Below, piece after piece: positions 1 to 7,773 of a stretch of DNA of 64,000 nt. Position numbers and translations under genes: made by a program. Numbering within the stretch: the stretch's first letter is position 1; each line of letters begins with the position of its first letter. The notes under the pieces were generated by a model, which ran no database searches, had not been told where the DNA came from, and saw nothing but the letters and a program-made list of their open reading frames with translations. Origin of the DNA: G963663315 sp965204925 (GTDB lineage Bacteria; Pseudomonadota; Gammaproteobacteria; Arenicellales; Poriferihabitantaceae). The DNA is taken from the NCBI GenBank assembly GCA_965204925.1, contig OZ242021.1, forward strand, positions 1,612,001-1,676,000, read 5' to 3'.

Positions 1-1
1 C

Positions 2-1339
2 AACTGCAAGGTGCAAGCTCAATTACGATTGACTGAACGCGGCTACGAAGTGCGCATTTTGCGCTGCGGCGCCTGCCGGGTTGAAACCCGGTTTCGCGGT
101 GATGAACGGGTGGGATTCGGCTTCGGTCCGATGCAACCCTGGAGCAAAAACGATCCGGTTCCGCCAACAGAGGGCGCAGAAAAGGGCGTTGAATGCCATG
201 CGCAGGTGCTGGCGATCAATGACACGCGGGTTTATGCGCCAGTCGCCGAAACTGTGCTCGTGATTCCACCGGAATCCCGTGTGCGTAAGGGAACCGTCGT
301 GGACCGCCTGTACCGCAATTCCCGTGACCGCAGCCTCATTGACGGAGCGCGCACGCCATTGGCGAGAAAAAGCGCCATACGGAGGCTGGCGACTCAATAT
401 CGCTGTACCCCGAAAGATATTGAAACCGCATTGGTGGAACTCAAGCGCGGCTATCCGTTGTATGGCGAGGACCTTACGCCCGGGCAGTTGCGGGAAAGCG
501 AGTTTCAGGCATTCCTTGAGGCGCTGCCCGACCGGCGTGAGGACGAAGACCTGGTGACCCACGACAGAAGCGATGACTGGCGGGCATTGGCCACGACGGT
601 TGCTCCGGATACCGATGAACGGAAAATTGTCCACAGCGTTTGTCATCTCGTACGTGTAGACCGTCTCAAGGCGGTCAAGGTATTCAGGGGCTTCACCCGC
701 CTCGGCGGGAAAGAAATCACGCCGCCGGACATCATCGGAAAATCCGACTGGTTGCCATCCGCCGAGCTGTATGGAGAGGGTATCTTCCTCGCGCTTGATG
801 AGGGCCGGCTCAGGGCGTGGGAGCAGACACAGGGGGTTGTCGCGCGTCTGAATCGGCTGCTTCCCCGGTTTGCCCAATCCGGCCGCGATGCTCCCAATCC
901 ACTGACCACGCGCTTTCTGTTATTGCATACTTTGTCACATCTGCTGATGCGGCAAATCGAATCCGGGGGCGGCTACCCTGCGGCGTCCCTGATTGAGCGT
1001 ATCTATTGCGCCAACGCGCCGCAGCCGATGGCCGGTATCCTCATCCATGTCGCCGTTCCCGATATTGCCGGTTCGCTGGGCGGCTTGGCTGAATTGGGCG
1101 AACCCCGGCGCTTTCTGGGCATTATGACTCGGGCGCTGGAGCATGCAAGGTGGTGTTCGCTTGATCCGATTTGCAGAGAGCATGAAGGGCAGGGCCCCGG
1201 TTTGCTGAATCGCGCCGCCTGTCATGGCTGCGCGCTGGTGCCCGAACCTGCCTGCGAATACGGCAATACCCTGCTGGACCGAGGCTTTGTCAAGGGCGAT
1301 GCCGGCCATGGACTGCCTTCATTCTTTGGAATAACCTGA
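2..1339 (+). CDS. DrmB-like DUF1998 protein, 5' end outside window
   Basis: The frame is open to the left edge, so the true start lies upstream; at least 446 codons are visible. The C-terminal third has the DUF1998 pattern: a helix beginning LLHTLSHLLMRQIE, then GILIHV and GSLGGL, then a cysteine cluster with spacing C-x5-C, CxxC and a final C (codons from about 1154) and an NTLLDRG ending. In DISARM this domain belongs to DrmB, whose biochemical role is not well defined. It is followed after one base by a helicase-like ATPase gene and then by an unknown gene. No DrmA, DrmC or methylase is visible here, so membership of a full DISARM system is inference. DUF1998 also occurs in other helicase-linked proteins such as MrfB partners. 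Confidence 0.75.
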   Translation, partial: NCKVQAQLRLTERGYEVRILRCGACRVETRFRGDERVGFGFGPMQPWSKNDPVPPTEGAEKGVECHAQVLAINDTRVYAPVAETVLVIPPESRVRKGTVVDRLYRNSRDRSLIDGARTPLARKSAIRRLATQYRCTPKDIETALVELKRGYPLYGEDLTPGQLRESEFQAFLEALPDRREDEDLVTHDRSDDWRALATTVAPDTDERKIVHSVCHLVRVDRLKAVKVFRGFTRLGGKEITPPDIIGKSDWLPSAELYGEGIFLALDEGRLRAWEQTQGVVARLNRLLPRFAQSGRDAPNPLTTRFLLLHTLSHLLMRQIESGGGYPAASLIERIYCANAPQPMAGILIHVAVPDIAGSLGGLAELGEPRRFLGIMTRALEHARWCSLDPICREHEGQGPGLLNRAACHGCALVPEPACEYGNTLLDRGFVKGDAGHGLPSFFGIT

Positions 1340-1340
1340 T

Positions 1341-2537
1341 ATGCCAGTGGACCGCGCCCGCCGATTCATCCTGCCCGGCATTCATGAACTGAACAAGGAT
1401 CAGGATGAGGCGCTGGCCCTGCCAATGGAAGAGCAGCATTTGATTGTCGGCGGGCCCGGCACCGGCAAGTCGGTGGTGGCGTTGTTACGGGCGCGCCGTC
1501 TGGCGCAGAACGACAAGACCTGTCATACTCTCGTATACAATCACTTGCTGGATCATTCAAACCGCCATTTGTTTGGCAGCGATCAGACATTCTCCACCAG
1601 TACCTGGGAGTCCTGGTTTCGCAGTATTTACAAAGAGATTTTTGGCCGCCGTGTTCCGACGCGCGCGCCTGACAAACCTCGGGGCTACCGCTCCATAGAC
1701 TGGAATGCGGTTGAGCAACAGGTGCAATCGCTGGATGATGTTCAGGATCAACGCGATGAATTCCTGATTATTGATGAGGGGCAGGATATGCCGTCAGCCT
1801 TTTATCGAACCCTGATCGGACTTGGCTTTGAGAACTTCTATGTGGCGGCTGACCAGAACCAGCAGATCCACCCCGATAAATGCAGTTCACGCCAGGATAT
1901 CGAAAATACCCTCGCGATCGAACCGGGCGACACGCTGGAGTTGAAAACCAACTACCGCAACACGCGCCCTGTCGCGCTGCTTGCCCGGCATTTTTACCCG
2001 GGCGACCCGGCCAGTCCAAGGCCCGACCTGCCCGCTCCCGCGCCTGCCGCTGCGACGCCGGGGTTATTGACTTATGGCACAGCAAACACGGTGTCGTTAA
2101 CCAGGAGCGCGGATAGTATCCTGCAGTTGAGCGATCGCAATCCGCGCAGGCTGATTGCAATCATTACTCCGGATAATAAAGTGCGGGAGAAATTCAATGA
2201 CGCACTTCTTTGTGCCAATCCAGAGCTGGACAATGGCACACCTCCGATCCGGACATTTGCCTCCGGTCAGCGGGAGGGGTTGCCGGACTTCGAGCAGGGC
2301 GGCATCATGGTCATCAATGCCCAGTCCTGCAAAGGCCTGGAGTTTGACACCGTCATTCTGGCTGACATTGACGAGCATCAACCCAAACATGATGCACACG
2401 CGCTCAAGGCAAGGTTCTATGTAATGGCGGCGCGTGCCCGGGAACAGCTCATGCTGCTCCGTACTGGCAATATTTGTCCCGTCGTGGATGGATTGCTGCC
2501 CAATGATCCAGCTATTCTTGTCAAGAAGCAGTTATGA
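1341..2537 (+). CDS. Superfamily 1 (UvrD/DUF2075-like) helicase-type ATPase
   Basis: This 398-residue protein has the ordered motifs of an SF1 helicase core: a Q-like motif LNKDQDEAL (17-25), Walker A GGPGTGKS (37-44), Walker B LIIDEGQD (142-149), a motif III-like AADQNQQI (169-176), LKTNYRNT (201-208), a late SCKGLEFDTVIL and an arginine-finger-like AARAREQLMLL. It lacks the 1B/2B insertions of full UvrD, so it may be a DNA-dependent ATPase more than a processive helicase. It starts one base after the DUF1998 gene and overlaps the next gene by ATGA, so the three are almost certainly co-translated. A role in antiviral defence is inferred from this context only. Confidence 0.8.
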   Translation: MPVDRARRFILPGIHELNKDQDEALALPMEEQHLIVGGPGTGKSVVALLRARRLAQNDKTCHTLVYNHLLDHSNRHLFGSDQTFSTSTWESWFRSIYKEIFGRRVPTRAPDKPRGYRSIDWNAVEQQVQSLDDVQDQRDEFLIIDEGQDMPSAFYRTLIGLGFENFYVAADQNQQIHPDKCSSRQDIENTLAIEPGDTLELKTNYRNTRPVALLARHFYPGDPASPRPDLPAPAPAAATPGLLTYGTANTVSLTRSADSILQLSDRNPRRLIAIITPDNKVREKFNDALLCANPELDNGTPPIRTFASGQREGLPDFEQGGIMVINAQSCKGLEFDTVILADIDEHQPKHDAHALKARFYVMAARAREQLMLLRTGNICPVVDGLLPNDPAILVKKQL

Positions 2538-4156
2538 CCGCGAAAACTGATACTTCGAAGAAGCCGCGAAGCCGGCGCATATGGCGTCTGGTAACCAATC
2601 ATCAAAACATGCTTTATATGCTGGCCGCCGGCATGGTGATGTCTCCCGCAGGTTTCCGCGGCAAGCATTATTCCGATCCCCTGAGTGTCTGGCCGGGCTG
2701 GATTCCCCTGTTCCGAAACCAGATCAGGGTCCCGGCCGATGCGTTGCATCACGCTACCCGTGAACGCAAGCATTTGTTGCCCTGTATCGCCTCTTTCGAT
2801 TTGAGCGCTCTGTCTGGCCCTGTTCAGATATTGTCGCGGGACGGGAGTGTGCGAGATGCCGTCTCAACGGCTTCGGGAAAGCGCAAAGATGATATTGCTA
2901 TCCTCGTCCGCGCCCCATTACCATCGACCCTGATATTCTGCATTAGCTTTTGTTCGCTCGAGGACCGCAAAGCCTTCGAGAGCGCGGCCAACGATGTTTC
3001 AAATGTCGATCTGTCCTCTTGCCGGATTGAGGTTGCGGAATCCATGTTTTCCACGGACACGGAAGTCGCATGGCCAGCCAGACAGATGCAAGAACCGCTT
3101 GTGAAAGATGATGGTAGTAACTATTTTCCCGCTTTCGGGCAGGCTCTTGGCGGAGCGCTCGCGATGCTGTACCACATCGCCAATCGCAGTGGTCCAGGGC
3201 TTGCCGCCTTTCGTCTGGTATCAGGAGCTGCGCGCGATAGAGATAGCGATCTGCTACAAAGTGATCCTGTGTTGGCCGGGCTCCCCGGCTGGATAGACGG
3301 GGATGAGATAGCCGGACAGGTGGATACCCGCGCCCGGCTTTTTTGGGAGATTATTCAGTCTTTGGTCAATGCGCAGATGCAGGAGCGCCCGCAAGCGCCT
3401 GTCGATGTGGCGCTGGCCTGTCTGGAGAATGAGCTTGCCCGGTTGCCGGAAACGGAACCCCTGCGGTCACGTCTGGAGCGATTGATTGTGGACATGCGCA
3501 GTTCCACGGGTCTCGGGGGTGGAACAATCACCGAGCTGTTTGAACGGCGCCAGGGTTCTTTGTCCAGGTCCCTGCTTTTGTTCTGCCTGCGTGAACATTG
3601 CGCGGAACTGTTGGAATTTTCGCATCCGTCATTGAAAGATATTGAGTATCTTCTTGCCGGAATTCTGTTCGGTGTGCGCGACGGTTGGTTGCAGTTACCC
3701 GGGGCGCTGCGCAATGCGGATATGTCTGCCTGGGTGGTTTGTCGGATGGCGGATGCCGAGCGCAGCAAGCGAGGTGATAGCCTTGCCCTGGATATACTAC
3801 CGTCGCGTCCGCAGCCCCTGCGAGAGCTTTTTGCCGCGCCCGGAGGTGAGTGGAACAGCGTGCAGAGGGACGTAGCCATGGAGCTTGTGAGTGAATGCGG
3901 TTGGAACGATTGCATTCGGACACGTATCATTCCGGCGGAAGGTGATTTTCCCCCAAGCTTCGAACGAAATGGCTCTCAGGTAGTATTTCCGGGAAGGGTA
4001 ACCGTTACAGAAGAAGTGGATAAAGCCGCATTTCTGCATCGTTTGGGGCAGTGGCCGCCGATAGCCCGCCAGCTCGAATGCGAAATGCGCGAGAAATTGT
4101 CGAGCGTACAAGAAATTGGAGAAATGGCAAATGGAAACAGCCCATCATGCGCATGA
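2534..4156 (+). CDS. Uncharacterised protein of the DrmB/helicase operon
   Basis: I do not recognise this 540-residue protein. It starts by ATGA overlap with the helicase gene and ends by overlap with a NERD-type start, so it is the third gene of a co-translated set. The N-terminal 60 residues contain NHQNMLYMLAAGMVMSPAGF, followed by an FRGKHYSDPLS stretch. The middle is moderately hydrophobic and helical, with leucine- and arginine-rich helices. No signal peptide, Walker motif, PLD motif or metal cluster was seen. The conserved placement makes a structural or effector subunit of the same system likely, but the function is unknown. Confidence 0.7.
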   Translation: MTAKTDTSKKPRSRRIWRLVTNHQNMLYMLAAGMVMSPAGFRGKHYSDPLSVWPGWIPLFRNQIRVPADALHHATRERKHLLPCIASFDLSALSGPVQILSRDGSVRDAVSTASGKRKDDIAILVRAPLPSTLIFCISFCSLEDRKAFESAANDVSNVDLSSCRIEVAESMFSTDTEVAWPARQMQEPLVKDDGSNYFPAFGQALGGALAMLYHIANRSGPGLAAFRLVSGAARDRDSDLLQSDPVLAGLPGWIDGDEIAGQVDTRARLFWEIIQSLVNAQMQERPQAPVDVALACLENELARLPETEPLRSRLERLIVDMRSSTGLGGGTITELFERRQGSLSRSLLLFCLREHCAELLEFSHPSLKDIEYLLAGILFGVRDGWLQLPGALRNADMSAWVVCRMADAERSKRGDSLALDILPSRPQPLRELFAAPGGEWNSVQRDVAMELVSECGWNDCIRTRIIPAEGDFPPSFERNGSQVVFPGRVTVTEEVDKAAFLHRLGQWPPIARQLECEMREKLSSVQEIGEMANGNSPSCA

Positions 4157-4362
4157 TTCCCGCTAAACCCTTGCGTACCGGCAGTAATGCGGAAATACAC
4201 ATGTTCGATCAGTTGCGCCTGTCATTTTCCGGGGCGGACCGGAATGGCTGGGAGGTTGTTCTTGTCGATATGCCTGCGCCCGGGCATGGCGAGGCCATGT
4301 GTTCGTTTCATCATATCGGGATGAGCGGGGCGCGTGCACTGTTCAGCATGATTTGTTGTTGA
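4147..4362 (+). pseudogene. Truncated start of a NERD-domain protein
   Basis: The reading frame from ATG 4147 (or ATG 4153, which overlaps the upstream stop as ATGA) gives RMIPAKPLRTGSNAEIHMFD then LR, a W-x-V-V-L strand and a PAPGHGE end. That is the opening of NERD (nuclease-related) domain proteins, in which a GSSAE-like helix is followed by WxVLHS and a GExD strand. After GHGE the family pattern is lost and a stop follows at 4360-4362, so the catalytic D/E-x-K part is missing. The stop overlaps the photolyase ATG. The position as fourth gene of the operon suggests the original system had a NERD protein that was cut when the photolyase segment arrived. The family call rests on about 45 residues. 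Confidence 0.5.
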
Positions 4363-5783
4363 TGACTGACCGTTCGGCTATCCACTGGTTTCGCCAGGAT
4401 CTGCGTTTATCCGACAATCCGGCGCTTGCCGCGGCATCGAAACATCATCATGTTTTCCCTGTTTATATCCTGGATGACCGCAATGCCGGGGAATATGCGA
4501 TGGGCGCCGCCAGCTGCTGGTGGTTGTATCATTCCCTGAAGTCCTTGCAGGATTCGCTGGATGGCGCTTTGTCCATTTATTGTGGTGATCCCGCTAATAT
4601 TTTATTGGACCTTGGCCAGCGTCATGATATCCGGGCGGTCTACTGGAATCGTTGTTATGAACCCTGGCGTACAGGTCGTGACCGGGAGATAAAAAGGCAT
4701 CTGGAAACAGGAAATATATCGGTTGAGAGCTATAATGGTTCACTACTCTGGGAACCCTGGACGATCAGGAAAGAGGATGGGAATCCCTACCGGGTATTTA
4801 CCCCTTTTTATCGCAAGGGGTGTTTGCGGGCAGGAGCGCCGCGTGAGCCGCTCCCTCCTCCCGGGGACAAGCGATGGCGTCATGACAAAGAGAAATCTCT
4901 GGCAATAGAGCAGCTGGAATTATTGCCCCGGTTGCGATGGTATAAAAAGCTGGAGCAACACTGGACGGTCGGAGAAAAGGGCGCACGCACGCGCTTCGAC
5001 TGGTTTATTGACGAAGGCCTGTGTTCTTATAAAGAAGGACGAAATCTGCCGGCCAAGCCTTATGTATCCAGGCTTTCTCCCCATCTTCGCTTTGGAGAAA
5101 TCTCGCCCAATCTGTTGTGGCATACCATGCGTTCCATGGCCGACAGCAAACATGCCGATCATTTCTTGAGTGAATTGGGCTGGCGGGAGTTCTCGTATAA
5201 TCTGCTTTATTACAATCCCGATTTGCCCGGGAAAAATCTGCAACCGAAATTCGACCGATTTCCATGGACAAATAATGCGGCGGCTCTGCAGGCATGGCAG
5301 ACAGGACAGACCGGCGTACCGATGGTTGATGCCGGCATGCGTGAGCTCTGGCAAACAGGATATATGCACAATCGTTCGAGAATGATTGTCGGTTCCTTCC
5401 TGGTCAAGAATCTCGGGTTACACTGGCGCAATGGCGCACGATGGTTCTGGGACACTCTGGTCGATGCTGATCTGGCTAACAATAGCGCAAGCTGGCAATG
5501 GATAGCCGGTTGTGGAGCGGATGCTGCGCCTTATTTCAGAATTTTCAATCCCGTCATGCAGGGACAGAAGTTCGATATGGAAGGTGACTATGTGAGACGT
5601 TTCGTGCCCGAAATTGCATCGTTGCCGAACAAATATATTTTTTGTCCGTGGCAGGCGCCGGAATCTGTTCTGGCTGAGGCAGGAATAAGCCTCGGTATCA
5701 CTTATCCCGAGCCTGTCGTCGCGCTGAACGCATCTCGCAATGCGGCCTTGCGAGCCTTCCGCTCCCTGAAAAACAAGACCTGA
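4362..5783 (+). CDS. phrB: Deoxyribodipyrimidine photolyase (class I CPD photolyase family)
   Basis: Photolyases repair UV pyrimidine dimers using FADH- and blue light. Translation from ATG 4362 gives 473 residues starting MTDRSAIHWFRQDLRLSDNP, the typical opening of the antenna domain. The C-terminal FAD domain has RLSPHLRFGEIS, LGWREFSYNLL, GVPMVDAGMRELWQTGYMHN, RMIVGSFLVKNL, and WQWIAGCGADAAPYFRIFNP. The ATG overlaps the stop of the NERD fragment as TGATG. An in-frame extension to 4299 is only read-through of the upstream junk. It stands between two truncated defence genes, and a piece of its own 5' end is duplicated downstream at 6077-6097. Confidence 0.93.
   Translation: MTDRSAIHWFRQDLRLSDNPALAAASKHHHVFPVYILDDRNAGEYAMGAASCWWLYHSLKSLQDSLDGALSIYCGDPANILLDLGQRHDIRAVYWNRCYEPWRTGRDREIKRHLETGNISVESYNGSLLWEPWTIRKEDGNPYRVFTPFYRKGCLRAGAPREPLPPPGDKRWRHDKEKSLAIEQLELLPRLRWYKKLEQHWTVGEKGARTRFDWFIDEGLCSYKEGRNLPAKPYVSRLSPHLRFGEISPNLLWHTMRSMADSKHADHFLSELGWREFSYNLLYYNPDLPGKNLQPKFDRFPWTNNAAALQAWQTGQTGVPMVDAGMRELWQTGYMHNRSRMIVGSFLVKNLGLHWRNGARWFWDTLVDADLANNSASWQWIAGCGADAAPYFRIFNPVMQGQKFDMEGDYVRRFVPEIASLPNKYIFCPWQAPESVLAEAGISLGITYPEPVVALNASRNAALRAFRSLKNKT
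4402..4422 (+). repeat. 21-nt direct repeat inside phrB 5' end (copy 1)
   Basis: These 21 bases encode LRLSDNP of the photolyase and recur exactly at 6077-6097 in the same orientation. Sequence either side is also similar over a few more bases. Confidence 0.85.
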
Positions 5784-5790
5784 ATGGGTA

Positions 5791-6132
5791 ATGAATGCCG
5801 GGAAATACAGTTTGTCATTCGTTGTGGGTGCGCTGTTTCGTCATGAGTCTGTGAGACTCGCCGGGTTGTATCTGAAAAGAGGCGACTGGAATGTGGTACG
5901 TGATGAAGTGATTGCCAGAAATCTTCTTCAGGCAAGAACAATAAGCAGCGCCAAGCGAATATGCCCGGAAATATGTTCACGGCTTAAACGTCTGAATCAA
6001 AATGAACTGGAGTTTCTTGTTGGAGGGGATCATAGGGAACAGGCACATCTCCTCTGGATAGCCATTTGTCGGGACTTGCGTTTATCCGACAATCCGGGGT
6101 TGCACGAAGGGGACATTTCTGCTTTGGTTTGA
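5791..6132 (+). pseudogene. brxA: Truncated BrxA (DUF1819) gene fused to a photolyase fragment
   Basis: Residues 1-94 match the N-terminal half of BrxA, the DUF1819 protein found in BREX phage-resistance loci: SFVVGALFRHESVRLAGLYL, then GDWNVVRDEV, NLLQARTISSAKR, EICSRLKRL, and REQAHLLWIAICR. BrxA proteins are about 200 residues; here the family pattern stops after IAICR. The frame then reads DLRLSDNPGL, which matches the photolyase N-terminus (QDLRLSDNPAL), and ends 11 codons later. It lies 7 bases after phrB in the same direction. No other BREX gene (brxB, brxC, pglX, pglZ, brxL) is in the window. I infer a dead remnant left by illegitimate recombination. Confidence 0.75.
6077..6097 (+). 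repeat. 21-nt direct repeat at the brxA break point (copy 2)
   Basis: Exact second copy of the phrB bases 4402-4422. It begins just where similarity to BrxA ends, so it marks the recombination junction. Confidence 0.85.
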
Positions 6133-6363
6133 TACTAAAACCCCTTGCCTTGTGTATTATTCCCGAACAGGAAAAATCATGTAAAAATTGTGGTAGCACG
6201 GAAAAGTATTTGAAATTTTTTATGGTACACTGCGGGCCGAGTCTGTGCAGGAATATACCCTCTCCTCAAGTTTTTGATAAATACGTTATCGCGAGTCAAA
6301 TCCGGTCGGGAGGAAGCTGAACGGCTGTTCAAACCCTTATCCACCCCGACCCGGAGACAACGG

Positions 6364-7701
6364 ATGAAGTCATATACGAGTTTTTTCGGTACTTTGCTGC
6401 TGGCGCTGGTCCCGGTCGTTTTTCCCTTGTCGGGAGCGGTTGTACGCGCAGACACTCCGCCACCTCCCGACATCTCCGCCGAAGAGTTGATCGAGGCTGC
6501 GCGGGCCGCTCTTGCACAGGGCGAACTGGATGATGCCACGTCCCTGCTCGAAGGAGTGAAACCGGGTGAGGGAGATGTCGACCAGCTGGACTTCCTGCAC
6601 GGCTCCATCGCCCTGCAACGCGGTGACTGGCCGGTTGCCATCACACGCTTCCGGGCCATGCTGGCCAGAGATCCGAACCTGCCCCGGGTACGGCTGGATC
6701 TGGCGTTGGCCTATTTCCAGGCTGGGGAGGACCGCAATTCCGCCTACCATTTCCGCCTGGCGTTGGGGACGAAAGATCTACCGGAGGTGGTGCGTGACCG
6801 CGCGCTGTATTTTCTCGATCAAATCCGTCGCCGCCGGGGCTGGTCGATCACCGGCTCGCTGGCTATCGTGCCGGATTCCAACATCAATAATGCCACCGAT
6901 GCCCGGGAGGTGGAATTGTTCGGTCTGCCGGCCAAGCTGTCCGAGGATGGACGCCGTACCAGCGGGGTCGGATGGACGGCCAACCTGTACGGGGGCTATG
7001 AGAAACGCATGCGCCCCGACTTCCGTTACCGGATTAGCGGTGGACTCAATACCCGCACCTATCCGGGAGAAAGCCGCTACAACGACCGTTCCATAAGCCT
7101 CGGCGCCGGGCCGCGCTTCCTGTTCGACCGATTAGACTTGCGTCCTGAAATCACTGTGCAACAGCGCTGGCTGGGCGGGGATGTCTACAGTCGGTCACAG
7201 GGTCTTCGACTGTCAGGCAACTGGCTGATTAATCCGGCTTGGCGGCTGGGGAGTTCACTCGGACGGGAGTGGGTCAAGTACGAGTCCAGTTTCGGCGAGG
7301 GCAATCTGGATTCCATCGGTATGGACCTGGCCCATGCCTTGGGTCGGGCGACGCAGGTGCGGGCGGACGTGGTCTGGCGCCGCGAGACGCTCGACCAGAA
7401 AGCCAATTCGTGGCGCGAGTACATTCTCGGATTCACGGTTTCGCGTGAACTGCCGCGCGGCTTCGTGGCGAGCGGAGGACCGACCTGGCGCTGGCGCCAG
7501 TACGGGGCGCCCCTTGTCATCAACCGGAAAGCACGGGACAACCGCACCCGGGCGCTACGGGTCACACTGTCCAACCGTAATATCGAACTGTTCGGTTTCA
7601 TGCCTGAAATCACCCTGCGGTACGAGCGCCGCAATAGCAACCTTGCGCTCTATGAATATACCCGAAGCGCTGCAGAAATCGGTCTCGTCCGCTCTTTCTA
7701 A
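6364..7701 (+). CDS. Slam-type outer-membrane protein (surface lipoprotein assembly modifier)
   Basis: Slam proteins move lipoproteins across the outer membrane to the cell surface. From ATG 6364 the product is 445 residues with a signal peptide (MKSYTSFFGTLLLALVPVVF, cleavage likely after VVRA). A helical TPR-like section covers about 35-150 (AARAALAQGELDDATSLLEG, LHGSIALQRGDW, LDLALAYFQAG). A beta-barrel (DUF560-like) follows from about 160, opening with SIVPDSNINNAT-like sequence and ending in alternating strands up to the terminal phenylalanine. A GGAG lies about 8 bases before the ATG. Longer in-frame starts from 6274 would spoil the signal peptide. A TbpB-like lipoprotein at 33435-34397 is a candidate client. 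Confidence 0.8.
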   Translation: MKSYTSFFGTLLLALVPVVFPLSGAVVRADTPPPPDISAEELIEAARAALAQGELDDATSLLEGVKPGEGDVDQLDFLHGSIALQRGDWPVAITRFRAMLARDPNLPRVRLDLALAYFQAGEDRNSAYHFRLALGTKDLPEVVRDRALYFLDQIRRRRGWSITGSLAIVPDSNINNATDAREVELFGLPAKLSEDGRRTSGVGWTANLYGGYEKRMRPDFRYRISGGLNTRTYPGESRYNDRSISLGAGPRFLFDRLDLRPEITVQQRWLGGDVYSRSQGLRLSGNWLINPAWRLGSSLGREWVKYESSFGEGNLDSIGMDLAHALGRATQVRADVVWRRETLDQKANSWREYILGFTVSRELPRGFVASGGPTWRWRQYGAPLVINRKARDNRTRALRVTLSNRNIELFGFMPEITLRYERRNSNLALYEYTRSAAEIGLVRSF

Positions 7702-7773
7702 GTGCAATTGTTTTGGTATACGGTATAGTTGCAACCATATTGCCCGGTAATTCGACCCTGATTATTTCACACC

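Noticed and set aside
4402..6097. The 21-nt repeat as attachment sites of a mobile element.
   Set aside because: One copy encodes a conserved photolyase motif and no integrase lies between; recombination within phr sequence explains it more simply.
2..6132. A complete DISARM or BREX system.
   Set aside because: Only a DrmB-like protein and a BrxA stub are present; core genes for either system are missing from the window.
6220..6260. An extended -10 promoter for the Slam gene.
   Set aside because: A TGGTACACT is present but no -35 box supports it, and the stretch is AT-rich, so the match may be chance.
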